From the NCBI RefSeq assembly GCF_018143015.1, contig NC_054740.1, forward strand, positions 68,612,356 to 68,676,355: DNA of 64,000 bases. Reading direction: 5' to 3'. Positions 30,601 to 42,065 of the stretch are shown piece by piece; within the stretch, counting starts at the first letter, position 1; every line of letters begins with the position of its first letter. Position numbers and translations under genes: made by a program. The notes below the pieces were generated by a model that saw nothing but the letters and a program-made list of their open reading frames with translations, had not been told where the DNA came from and made no database searches. This DNA comes from Lytechinus variegatus. Taxonomy: Eukaryota > Echinodermata > Echinoidea > Temnopleuroida > Toxopneustidae.

Positions 30601-33545
30601 AAGTATTTGATTTGCGATTGTACAATTGAAATATTGATGATAAAAGTGGTGAACATCCCACCAACACAATAAATGCTTTCTTTCACTAAGTTTGGGATTC
30701 GTGACCTTCCCTCGCCCCGATCGATGAATAAAGACAAAAAATAGCCTTATTCACTTTGATGGGAATTTAAACCTAAAAAAACGATATTGTAGATATTTAA
30801 AACAAAATGACAATTGACGCTAAGGGTTTAAGAAAAATCTATTCAAGATTTGAAAAGTTTTTAGATGTTTTTTATTTGTTATATGCGAGCAGCTTCCCAT
30901 ATAATTATCGTGAATTAAAAAAAAATGAAAAGTGTTTTAATATACCTTCAGTATACCAATCGACAAATTATTCAAACCCGATCCTGAAATTTCTAGTCAT
31001 CATGATTCATTTAAAAATTGAAACATAAAATATGGGGCAGCTGCTCGTATATCTTGACGTCATAAATAAATAATAATAATGATAATAATATAGGTATATT
31101 TACCCAGGGAAGCCACATCAGTTCCGAAAACTGTTCTCCCCAGTGGCCCTGCTATTATTATTACCCCGGCTTTAGCTGGGCTGCCTAAGCGCTCAAAGCA
31201 TTCAAGGAATTTCTTCCTACCGGGTACCCATTCACCTCACCCGGGTCGAGTGCAGCACAGTAAATCAATGGTGACATGTAGTGCGTCATTAAAGAAGCAA
31301 ATCGATGACATGAAATCTATCATTGTCAATTACTATTAGCATTTTATTTCATTTTCAGCATGCCTTTCCTCGCCGTGTTTAAACGGAGGAAGCTGCAGAG
31401 AAAGTCTTGGCGGATTTACGTGTGACTGTTTGGAAAACTACGTAGGAAACACTTGCCAACTTTCCAGTAAGTATTACGATTAGAATAGATCAAAGTTACT
31501 GTTCGTCAGGACAAATCCTAATTGACACTTTCTTTACCACAATCTTCATTAAAAAAAATATACAAATCATTTCAAACCCGATCCATATCTGCATGAAATG
31601 GCGATCCAATAATTTGATTTTGCTGTCATTTGTGATCCCTGATTTGGGGAGTTCTGTGAACAGAGGTAAACAGTGCTCCGTCTTACAAAGAGTTGAGATG
31701 ATCCGATCAGCCACAGCTATGGAAGGCCAGCAACGCCAATTTCTAAAACCTATATTTTTTCAAAAATGTTTTCTAGTTATGATTTATATTCATCCATTCA
31801 TCGTTTTCTCGACGATTCACTTCGCTTCATTTTGTTTACTAAAAACATTGTGCAAATTTCCAGTAGGAAAACAAATATGAAACTGATGGATTTCCACCTA
31901 GTTGAAGTTGATTGAATCAAAATCATAATTCTAAAATGGAACTCGGGGCTCTGAATAATGGGCTTTTCTTTTACAATCCCTTATACAGGTTCGATGTGCC
32001 ATTTGAATCCGTGTGTCAACGGAGGAACTTGTCATGATGATCCAACAATAAGGTTCTATTGTCTTTGCGATCCCTGCTACTTTGGGGAGTTCTGCGAAGA
32101 AGGTATGTCTTGTAAAATGTGGGAATAGTGTTGGCATTTGATTAAAGCTTACAGAAATTTTCATCCTTTCGTGATGGATCGTCTTTGAATATAAATTCGA
32201 ACTGCATATACTCAGTTGAATGAGCAGGTTATGGTTACTGGCAACGTTCAGTGCAGTATTTCTTATGAGCCATCTCCCAAGGTTTATCCCCAGAAATTCT
32301 ATTCTTGAAAATTATGTAGGTGAAAAACAATTTTCAACCTTGCACCAAATTATAGTAAACATTTAGGACTTCCCAAACACAGTAAACACAATAAACAGAA
32401 GTAAAGTTTGCAACTTATATATACAGGTAGTACTTTCTTGGATAGGGTGCTGTACTGTGATGAAAAATAAATGTGAAAACATAAATGTATATAAATGTCG
32501 TTTTGGTTGCCCCTGGAAATAACCGTTTTCGCCATAAAAAGAGCAGCTTCCCATATATTAGGGTTCATGTCGATTTCTTCTTTGTTTTTGCTTTCAAAGG
32601 GTAACCTATTCCTAAAGGGGTAAATAAAAATAGCTAACTCCGCCCTTTATGGCTGTGTTGAAATCTAATCATTGCGCAAAGATGGCCCTCCTGGAAGATC
32701 TGTGTTGCTTTTGAAATGTGCAAATTACACCTTTTCTTGGTATTCTTAGTAGGGTCCATGATATAACCAACAATTAGAACTACTCAAATGAAATCTGGAT
32801 CAACTCTAATTCTCTATTGTAGGAAAAAATGACTATGTATACCTAAAAAAAAACATGATATACTAGAATACTACAGGTCTACTTAGCCATATTACCTGAA
32901 ATAAAAACAAAGTAACGCAATAAAGGACCGTTATCCATGTTTTCAGATACCTTTTTTTAATTGCCAGAATATGATGTTTACTACGATAATGGTTCGTTAA
33001 CATCAATGCCTTTACATGGGAATGATGAAGTTGATGGGAATGATGAAGTTGTTGTGAACGAGACGGTCCTAGACAAGTTCTATCTCGGTCCATATCAACG
33101 GGTCTACACGACTAGTTGTGAACTTCGCCAAAGCAATTATGCTCTCACCAAGTGGTATATCACCACGCCCAAAGGAACCAGCCCTTCGTTGACCATCTAC
33201 CAGTTTGACATCTCCCCAGACGCGCTTGGAGAGCAGGATGGTATGGAGATCTTCTTTGTTACCAGCTCACCCTTAATCACCGAAGACGGCGTGAATACAC
33301 ACGAGTTTCGCGTCGCCAATAATCTCTTTCAGCCATACCAGGACTTGGCCCTGTGGGTGCCCCGGGAACGAGCAGACCCACAGGAGAAACATCTGCTGAT
33401 GACTGCCCAAGGGAATCTAAGTAGTATTCTTCCCTATACAGTCAGGGTGCACTCCAATCAAATGATTTGCAACTTTATCAGCTTATTGAAGGCATACAAC
33501 ATCGAGAGGTATACGACGTTGATGGCCAAGATAGTAGCTGTTTAA
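27312..33545 (+). CDS. Secreted protein: signal peptide, Cys module, two EGF domains, CUB-like domain (gene span)
   Basis: Five exons (27312-27372, 29386-29550, 31359-31466, 31989-32102, 32968-33545) join in phase 1 throughout to give 341 residues. Residues 1-25 form a signal peptide (hydrophobic IIIYIWAFIG, cleavage likely after IHA). 26-75 is an unrecognised module with three cysteines. 77-110 and 114-148 are EGF domains (CLNGGSC, FTCDC; CVNGGTC, FYCLC). 151-341 is a beta-rich region whose centre (KWYITTPKGTSPSLTIYQFD) resembles CUB domains; no transmembrane helix follows. An extracellular adhesion or matrix-type protein is inferred. The first exon rests on phase plus signal peptide; the rest is strong. 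The stop at 33543-33545 assumes no further intron near the end. Confidence 0.82.
27652..27710 (+). repeat. AGT trinucleotide repeat
   Basis: About 60 bases of AGT/AGC units inside intron 1 of the EGF/CUB gene; the frames through it are homopolymer-like and not coding. Confidence 0.9.
27720..29125. repeat. Tandem repeat of about 170 bp, interrupted by a hAT-like element
   Basis: Phrases GGTAAAAAGGGGCACTGATT, GAGAAAGGGCACCTA and CATAAAACGGGTCCTTC recur at 27720-27933 and 29009-29125. Together they form about three units cut by the 1075-bp insertion at 27934-29008. Confidence 0.7.
27934..29008. mobile_element. hAT-like non-autonomous element with internal GC motif array
   Basis: Starts CAGGGGCGGATCCAG, ends CTGGATCCACCTATG, and is flanked by a perfect 8-bp duplication GTGAGGGG (27926-27933 and 29009-29016), diagnostic of hAT-type insertion. 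The interior holds about seven copies of GCGAGCGCGAAGCGCGAGC at about 28119, 28235, 28320 (partial), 28429, 28547, 28653 and 28778, in AT-rich spacers. No transposase. Confidence 0.82.
29386..29550 (+). CDS. EGF/CUB gene exon 2: N-terminal Cys module
   Basis: Acceptor is a long T run ending TTTAG; donor GTGAGT. Encodes 54 residues with CQSQTLMC and HCTIP around a hydrophobic core (IRLVLKYLGF). No known domain was recognised. Confidence 0.8.
29615..30520. mobile_element. Second element with the GC motif array, opposite orientation
   Basis: Carries the reverse complement of the same motif (GCGCTTCGCGCTCGC and variants at about 29909, 30021, 30130, 30231, 30331 and 30433). Poly-C/G runs lie near both ends and CTTATTT on both flanks (29608-29614, 30521-30527). 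Ends are less clear than in the first element. Intron 2 of the EGF/CUB gene. Confidence 0.6.
30800..31062. repeat. Partial copy of the AGGGGAAGTTCACC MITE
   Basis: Shares ATATGCGAGCAGCTTCCC, GGGGCAGCTGCTCGTAT and TTGACGTCATAAAT with the element at 14427-14883; both outer ends are lost. Confidence 0.6.
31063..31285 (-). mobile_element. tRNA-derived SINE, 3' part
   Basis: TAATAATAATGATAATAATA followed by CCAGGGAAGCCACATCAG, GAAAACTGTTCTCCCC and CCGGCTTTAGCTGGGCTGCC. It is the least interrupted copy of the family also seen at 9383, 63140 and 63893. The tRNA-like head is missing or decayed. Confidence 0.6.
31359..31466 (+). CDS. EGF/CUB gene exon 3: EGF domain 1
   Basis: Acceptor CATTTTCAG, donor GTAAGT. 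Reads CLSSPCLNGGSC, then GGFTCDCLENYVGNTC: six cysteines in EGF spacing. Phase 1 on both sides, the usual EGF module phase. Confidence 0.93.
31989..32102 (+). CDS. EGF/CUB gene exon 4: EGF domain 2
   Basis: Acceptor CCCTTATACAG, donor GTATGT. Reads CHLNPCVNGGTC, then YCLCDPCYFGEFC. It has the six EGF cysteines plus one extra (CDPC), an odd number that may leave a free or inter-domain cysteine. Confidence 0.9.
32968..33545 (+). CDS. EGF/CUB gene exon 5: CUB-like C-terminal domain
   Basis: Acceptor TTTTTTTAATTGCCAG. Encodes 191 residues to TAA: a short acidic linker with a GNDEVDGNDEV duplication, then C-x(11)-KWYITTPKG, LTIYQFDIS, a D-G-M-E-I strand and LALWVPRE, in CUB-like order. A second open frame overlaps the last 80 bases. 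Confidence 0.85.
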
Positions 33546-36500
33546 TGTGGACCAAATCAAGGAAAAATGATTTTTGGTTATCAAGTAGGCCTTACTTCCC
33601 TGTACTAAGAAGCCTGGATTATTCAACCTTTCACCAAAATTGTATCCTGATGGTATTTCTAGATATCTACTGTCAATGATGTGGTGCCAATGCCTCTAAA
33701 CATTGAACTATTTGGCAAATATTGATGGAGCGACATCCATCTACCAGTCTGTGGCAGATGTTCTCACATGGCGTTACGCAGTGGGGGGGGGGGGGCTAGG
33801 TGACAGTTGCCCACTGCCCCCCATAACGGTTGAATACTAACATTTAGTAAACTGAAAATTGAACAATATAACTTGAACCACTAAAAATGTGCATGAAATA
33901 CTTCAATTTCACTTTTATTACTAAATGCAAAAGCGCCCCATGTCAAGCTCGGTCGCTAAGCTCATTCGCTTTTGAGTTTCTTTTAAAAATGTTAACTCTT
34001 TTTGCCCCCCCCCCCCGAAAAATATTTCCGCGTTGGGCCATGTGTTTATATTCAACGCTACTAGTAATATTTCAAGGTTGCACTACGTGTTTAAACATCT
34101 ACTCACTCGGCAGCCCCAGTGTTATCAAATTGAAGAAAATAATACAGAAGGCAGTGACAGGGTCACAGGAACATGCTTGCCTTGAACCCCTTGCTTTAAA
34201 ATTTCATTCATTTGCATTATAAGGGTTACCAAATCTGAAACTCAGCCTACATGCGTATTACTACAAACTGAAAACAGAAAGGAGCAAACAGGGGGTGGAA
34301 ACTCCGCTTCTGCATCCGGTCAGACATGGGGAAATTTTGGAAGGTCAAAAGTGCACACTGCTCCCATTTTTCGCGTACAAGGCCATGGACACCGCAACTT
34401 CATGGCACACAAGCGAAACAGAGGCGTGGTCATAAATTGGCCTGCGCGCACAGCGTAAAAATATGCAAACAAGCAAATTGTCACAAATTAGCATAATACG
34501 CGAGGTGATTGAATATGAAATGTACCGGTATTCATAGAGCTGCGCGTCTTTGGTAAATTCATATCATTGATCATTCCCCCGTTCACCCCCCCCCCCCTCA
34601 AGGTATTCAGTTGTTTATTCATCTTATATTTTTAATTCTTTCGCGCTTATTACTACATCAATTAATTCACTTATTTATTTGCTAGATATTTCCCTGGAAG
34701 ACATTTTGGAAGCTTATAAGAGATTCATTAGTAGGATTGAACTTAGGGATCTGCTTGCTCTATTCATCAGGTGTTCATCACTGTCCATTATTTTCATTAC
34801 ACATCATGAATAGCCACAAATATTTGTTTATTTTGGGGGGTGGTGTAAATACTTAAAATGATTAGAAAAATCTGAGCAAGAGAGCAATCAGGTCATTTTG
34901 TCTTTATTTTGAAATTGAAATGAACAATCTGGTGCAAATCTTATGAAGATTTTTTTTTTTAAAGTCTGAGTTTGGGATGGGAGCAAAAGAGAGCCCAGTA
35001 TCCCCCCCATGTATTTGCTCTCATCAAGGCTATCTTAAAGGTCACTTCCAAATAAAATAAAAATTTTGTACCTGCCCACCCCCTATATTTCTCTATCGAT
35101 TCCACCCCCCCCCCCCCCCCCTCTCTTCCACACACACACATTCCACATAATCATGCGAGCAAACAATCATTCTCATTTCATTTTTATTTCTATCCCACTT
35201 TTAAATCAAACTCATTCATGTCTTTAATTCGGCTGCACCTGAATGTCACAGTATGCCATGTTGCAATGGCTTTTATGGGCTATCTTGCCACGCATGTTAT
35301 TTTGATACTAAATACCTGTTGTACTAGTATTATACCCATGGATACCCGACATACAGAATCAATCAATCAGTAGCACCATCATATTCCAGTCATATAGAAG
35401 TAATCTTCAGTGCCATTTCATCACAACACAGTTTGGTAGCAATAACATCATCACCACATATCTTTCACGCAATATAAACTGGTGGATTAAGTAAATCACG
35501 AATATCAAGATTAGAAAGTAATATTTCAAATTAAAATGTTTATTAGTTAATAAATTTTTGAATACATGATAAAAATATTTTTTTCTCACCAAAGCATCAA
35601 ATTACATCAGCAAAATGCCTATAATGAGTGCAACAGAAATTGCAAGGATATTACAAGAGAGGGGATGTATTTTTTTGATAAAATCTAGAGAAAAAAATAT
35701 GAAAAAAATAAGTATGTATATTCACTTACATAGTTATTGATAAGCCTTACATAGTCAATATAAGGGGGGCATCAAGGATGCCATTAATAAAAAGATTATC
35801 AATATACCTCTCCCTCAAAGTCAGTTACTAAAATATCAAATTATTTTTTCAGCATTTGCTGACAAGAAATAGCATGCTAATCTAATCGGTGACACTTCAT
35901 AAAAAAAGGGGAGCACATTTCTCTAAAGAGTGCCTTCCCAAATCTGCACATTGGTAAATCAGTAACAAAGTTGCTTATTGTCTATTGTTGTGAAGTGCTG
36001 CTAGAGCTGTGTTCTATTTCCAACAAATTCTTTTATTTGCAGAGCTAATCTAGTTCATTATACGGGACATCGACAATACAGTGTTACAAAAACAAAGAGA
36101 TTAAAAAAAAAATAGTGCAACTTTTCACTTCCCCCAGAAAATGAATTCAACAGCTTAATGTCCAGCAATACATACAGGTTCTTGTTTCATAAGGACTTCA
36201 ATTATGGTAAATTGGCCCCAAATGTAACTAGCAACTAGCATGGGAACCCCAATGTTGATCTGTTGCTTTAATGTTTGGTAATTACCAGAATGGCAAAGCT
36301 AGATTAGTGGTTGGTCTTAATGAATTGGGGTCCAGGACTGAGAGTGATTTCTTCGCCCTCTGTTCTGTCACCTTGTTTTTATTATGCACATTTTTTCAAT
36401 GAAAATCCATTATTTCTTATCACCTTTTATATGTCTGTAGGCATGTATGTTACATAGCCCAGACCTCAGTAAAGGCCCATTCTGCATTGTTTAGATTACC

Positions 36501-36740
36501 AGAATACAACCTATCCCTTTCAAACTACTAATATTATTCAAAGTGCTTTCACTACTATAAGTACTACATGTAGATGATTAGAACATTAATAAAGGGGGGG
36601 GGGGATAAGTGTGCCCTTTCGAAAAATATTTTAATCTTGTGTGAAACCTATGGACCTAAATATCTATACTCCAAATAATCTTTTTTTGTTCAACAGATGT
36701 GTAGTTTAAGCAACATTCAATATGTATCGACACATTTATT
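33546..36740. other. Intergenic, no gene recognised
   Basis: AT-rich DNA with several poly-C/poly-G runs (about 33782, 34006, 34577, 35104) that look like remnants of GC-ended MITEs. The 3' UTR of the EGF/CUB gene must start here, but no nearby AATAAA was seen. Confidence 0.5.
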
Positions 36741-37468
36741 TAAATTCATTAAATTTTTAAATCTGTAATTGCAATAAAGCAACTGCTTGTTATGAACCTG
36801 GCCTTCATATTTCTTCTTGATCTGCCCTGGTGATACTCAAACAGCCTGTGAAACCTGCATAGTAAACAAAAAGAAAAGGGAACAAAATGAGCTGCTGATA
36901 TGAATTATTCTTACTCATCTAGTCGAGTTTATTTAGAAGTTTTAAACTTTCTATGAGCCCTTACTCTTCCATGCAATATTATTTTAAAAATGCACATGTA
37001 GTAACTTATGTTGCCAGATAAAAATCATAGATCACTATTATAGATCATTATTCATATAACTTTTTTTTATTAAGTGTGAAAACCCATTCAAATATATATC
37101 GAAAGATTAATCTCAATATTTTGTCCTTTTTTATTTCTGTCTTCAGAGTAACTGAGTTTTAAAGTGATTTTATGTATGATTAATATAGCTAAGATACATG
37201 GACAATAAGTATGCAATGATGATAATGGAAATACTGGTGAATCTGAATCCAAAGAATATTGTCTCATCATGGAGCTTTACTTTATGGGATATAACATGAT
37301 TCAGAAAAATAGGTTTTTTATATTTTTATGAAAACAAGCATACCTGGCAAGCTTTTAGATCAGATATCCTGTTACTCATCAGATTGTACCTCTTGGTGAT
37401 GTGCAAATGGTATTTGACTTTGTACTTCTGAATAGGCTGGGACTGCTAAGAACTGGATCCCATTGGAT
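36740..37468 (-). ncRNA. Possible spliced transcript without a long frame
   Basis: Minus-strand segment 37344-37468 has acceptor TGAATTGCAG and donor GTATGC. A second acceptor TTTACTATGCAG lies at 36855, with AATAAA near 36739. All frames through the first segment contain stops. It could be a noncoding RNA, UTR exons of an unseen gene, or chance. Confidence 0.25.
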
Positions 37469-40400
37469 CTGCAATTCAATATACATACAATACTTTACAG
37501 TTAAAAATTTCAAAAGTGATAAACAAAATTCCTCTCTAAAAACAATTTTTCAGAGTTTCCAGCTTTCACAATTCCCAACTAGAAAAAAGCAGGTCTTGAC
37601 CAAAAACTAAATGGTTCAAGCATACGTGGCCTACTCTAGTGAGGTCTTTTGTCAATCTTCAATATATATACACACCAAGCCAGCTTTGACAGATGTAAGA
37701 TAATTATCATTTGTGTGATAATATGGCTCTCGCTCATTCATCAGTGCGAGTCAATCATTAAATTTGTTGCACTCGTCAATAAACATGTCTGATTTGAATC
37801 TCTACGTTAAGTGAGTTCCTCTTTAAGTTTAAGTTTGATTTTTATTTCAAAAAAGGGTTAGCTCACTTGCTGCCAGGTTTAAATGACCCTTTGCCTTTCA
37901 CCACAAATAACATCAAGTGAGGACAATAAAGATAAATCAATCGGATCAGCCGCTCTCTCTGCTTAGCCTTATACTTAAACAATTCAAAATAGGGCACTAT
38001 GAATTTTCTCAACCCTTCCAAAAAAACAATTGAGCAGTTTGAACCCTGACATAGAAATGTTGCCCCCCCCCCGAAAAAAAAAGAATCATTAAACTCCTTT
38101 GCTAGGCTAATCATATTTTAGTCCAACGGTCCAGCCAGGAACTAAAATGAAATTAAATTTAACTTAAAAAATCTTTGTAGAAAAAAAAGTCAAACCAGAC
38201 AGATCTAGATTTTTTTTTAAAATCTATATCTACGATAGACCTATCCTAGGGGCTTACTTTTATTTAAAAAAAAGAAAAACGTTAACATCTGTCTCAAATC
38301 ATTCCACGAGTGACCATGGCCATGGGCATGGCAAAATCTACCAATATCATTCCAAACAGATTCATCATTCAGTTCATTTAGATTTAATTTCATTTCATTT
38401 TAAATGCAGATAATTATATTGAAATAGCGGTGTCGAAAAATCAGTACTCGGCCCATGGCCTATAACTTCAAATTTCAACTCGAGCTTGTTTGACACTTAA
38501 TTTCCAAAACCTAATGACCTAGCCTACATCGGCAATTTCGCAGCCGGCTGGCACCGGCGATATCAAAGTCCGCATCCCGCTCTGGCTATATATTTGGCTT
38601 AATTTTGATGCAGCTTTGCCGTTAAACAAGTCCACATCTAACCCTGATATTTGACAATAAGAACTGAAATACAGATTTAATAAGGGCGGACATGAAGCAT
38701 CCCGATTAACCAACTTAGTTCTACGAAAAACTATATTATTTTCTGACAAAATATGTCAGTCAGATTTCAGACTTATTTGGGATCAGGACAGGAAAAAGAA
38801 ATGGAAATATGGAAATTGTGGTTCGCGTTGTAAACTGCACATAAAGCCATGCATGCGACGCCGAACCCCAGCAAACACATCTACAATTTCAACTAAGATC
38901 AAAGTAAGGAATTGAACTTAACTTACTTTAATTCCTATGGAATGTCATTAGATTGATATCAATGTTTCCTCCAAGATTTTCTGCTCCATTGAAGTTCACT
39001 CAGAAATCATGATTTCGAACACCAATTCTAAAAACAGATAATTAGACTTGCTATTGTATTTCAAAAAGTTGAATTTCGCAGAATCAAAAAGAACGACACT
39101 TCGCACAGATATCGTAGGGAATTGTGGGACGGAAAAAAATGTTTAATGCATGACGACATGAATAAAACATTAGCATTTTATCCAATCATACAACTGCATT
39201 ATGCGTATTTTGACGTCATTACTCATGAATTAAACATTGACCTTCCAAAATCAACCTTCAAATTGGACAAATGGCAGCCATGTTTGTTATGTACAAAACC
39301 TATGGAAAATCAAAAACGCGCGAAAAGAGTTGCCTCTCTAGCTCCCTTCGGGAGCTTACGTATACGTAAGATCGTATCTCTGTGAGCAATTTGATGAAGT
39401 CCGCCCTCTAGTGTCAATAATATACATCTCTATGATATGGTCCAAAACAAAACCCAGCGCGCTGCGCTGCATATCATAGCGCATTTGACTGCACTCACGA
39501 TCACCTGCAATCAAAGTGGGCGTGGTCGTTGTATCGAATTGCATTCATCTTATCAATTTTACGTCGTAGGTCTGCCTACTATGTTTTATCTTTCCATCTC
39601 ATTTCTCCATACCAAAAATAAACCTCATGTTCGTTGAATTCTCTCTTACCCGACCATCCTCCAGAAACAAAATTAAACAGACAAAACATAGCGCCGGCAG
39701 GCCTCATAACCGGGCCTCATAATTATCCTAACCAGATCCATGATTCCACGGGGGGGGGTATAGGTGGCAGTCAAATGCGTGACCAAATTATTTTAATGAC
39801 AAAAATAATTTTTTTTGTGATAGATTTTGACATAATTTGTTTGCTTCTTCTTCGTCATTTCAAGTCCGATTTCAATTTTTGTTTGCTTTATATTACAGCA
39901 CTGTACGCCACTGAATTAGAATGTGACTGTCACTCTGACTGCTCAAAACGTTGTCGGAAAAGTCCCCAAATTAGCGATAAAATCTCATTTAACCAAAAAA
40001 TAATGCTAATGTGAAAGTTGAGGATGTATTCATGTTTCTTTAAATAGTTTTTGTACTCGAATCTCTTCGATTAAAACTGTCAACATATCTTTCAACTCAG
40101 TTGCAATGAGTAGCATTTACTCGGGCATTTACTTTAACTAAAAATGTGAAAATAATCCAAATATCATGACTTGCACAATAATTAGAAAGTTATATGGGTA
40201 CATACGTGGAAGCCTGAGTGGAAAAACATTGATTTCAGCCGAGAAGATTGATTTCAAGATGTATTTTTCCTTTATCCTTATCCAACACACTCCTTCGAGT
40301 GGCACTAGACGCAGCATGCACAAATAAATTATCAGAATCTTCTGTTGATTCTGAATCTTATGGGGATTTTGAAAGCTCATTCACTGTCACAATCTTCGTA

Positions 40401-41817
40401 CCAATCGTAGTAAACAGTGCTTGGCAGTCCCATGGGGGAGGGGGGGGGTGCAAGCAGCTGTATGACACATGGCGGGCCCTTGAAGGTTTTTTCAGACAAA
40501 TGGCATTATCACCATCATTATTATCATGACAATCATCATTGCCATCACCTTATCATTACCATCATCCTCACCACCACCAAAATCATTATCATCACCATCA
40601 CATTATCATCACCACCACCACCACCACCTCATCACCATCATTCATCAACTACATTACTGAAGGACTTCAATGTGACGGAAGTCAAAAGGACCTAATACAA
40701 AAGATTACAATGATTATAACTTAATTACTAATTAAGAACATTATTAAAAGTATTTTCTTTAGGGGCTTGAATAACTGATTTTGCAACTCGTCGCAACAAC
40801 TGCAAATTGTGTGAACAATGTATTGTTACTGAATGGAACATGACTAGTTGTGAAAGTCCCTCACTACTCGTCTGGGCTAGGGACAGGTCTACTTTGTAGC
40901 AAAAAAGCACACAGAAATACAGTACTAGTAACATCAAAGCTGCCAATTTAAATAATCCAGTATTTTTAAAGCTGAAAATCTGTGTTTTGGAGAGGAAATC
41001 AATATTTTCAAACCAATACCATAGGATAACACATAAAACTGAAACTTTAGAAATCAGTATTTTGCATGAAACCATTAGTATTCTATTTTTCAGTACTAAA
41101 TATAGAAAATCTGTACTACTTGGCAGCTCTGTGATAGCAAATATAACAGAACAAAAAAAGTAAAATAAAACAAATCATACTTCCATCTATTAAAACCAGT
41201 TGGTATTTCGACTTTCGTATTGGCATTTATACCTCTGCCTAAACACCATCTCTGAGTACAACAGTAAAAAAGTATATTCTTTACAAACAAACAGCTAAAA
41301 CCCATATTTTTTTTCAGTTTTGACTTTTTATTAATATTACATCTGAATAATTAACACAGATAAATGCATCACACCTTAAATCCTGGTATTCATGGCACAT
41401 GGTAAGCATATATATATAATGCCAAATAAGAGCAAACTTTCAATGACAGAAAATTCAGTAGTTTCTTCAGAGGGGAAAACACAAGATGTTGATGTGTACA
41501 TTGGGATTCCAAGTGTAGTTGCAATGTTATACATTTCTACTTTTAAGTACTCCTACACATATGGACTAATAAAAGTGGACTGTGCTTTGAGCATACAATG
41601 TAATTTAAGGCAATCAAGATCATTTTACACAAAAATAATAAAGAGTATCTAATACTAAAACTAATTTCAGATTGATTTGTGACAGAATTGATAAAATAAA
41701 ATCTTCACCTTATAAGTTGGATGGGCTGGCATGAACCAAACCTTTACAAAGTTCGAAAATCTCTTTAAGATCAGTGTATCTCACCATTGGTTTCTGAATG
41801 AAATACTGACCTTAGGA
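37469..41817. other. Intergenic, no gene recognised
   Basis: No supported coding exon. Contains a CAT/CAC-rich microsatellite near 40500-40660, poly-G runs near 39751 and 40436, and a region around 38500-39500 less AT-rich than its surroundings that could be a promoter area, without clear motifs. Confidence 0.45.
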
Positions 41818-41823
41818 TTTATT
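41818..41823 (-). promoter_or_regulatory. Candidate polyadenylation signal of IF1
   Basis: AATAAA on the minus strand about 100 bases after the IF1 stop codon. Position is typical, but the region is AT-rich. Confidence 0.45.
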
Positions 41824-41921
41824 CTGAAGCAAAATGCTCTTAATATCTGAGAAAATATCATCTTGCAATACATTATGCTTCACACATCTTGTCATATACA
41901 ACTGGATAACAACAATTTCAA

Positions 41922-42065
41922 TTAATCACTATCGCTGCTATGGTCAATTTCTCCCTTTCGTTTCTTTAGCCTATGAATTGCTTCTTCGTGTCTGCGGATC
42001 TCTCTCTCGTGTGCCTCGATTTCCTCGTCATGATGTTTCTTTAGTGCTTTGAGCTGTTCCGCTTG
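41922..42065 (-). CDS. ATP5IF1: IF1 exon 4: coiled coil and C-terminus
   Basis: Starts after acceptor TTTTTATGCAG and reads QAEQLKALKKHHDEE through KKRKGEIDHSSDSD-stop, the dimerising helix. Phase 0 start. Confidence 0.96.
   Translation of the reverse strand, partial: QAEQLKALKKHHDEEIEAHEREIRRHEEAIHRLKKRKGEIDHSSDSD

Noticed and set aside
39356-40014. Frames of 60-126 residues on both strands near 39.4-40.0 kb
   Set aside because: No splice context, domain or codon pattern supports them.
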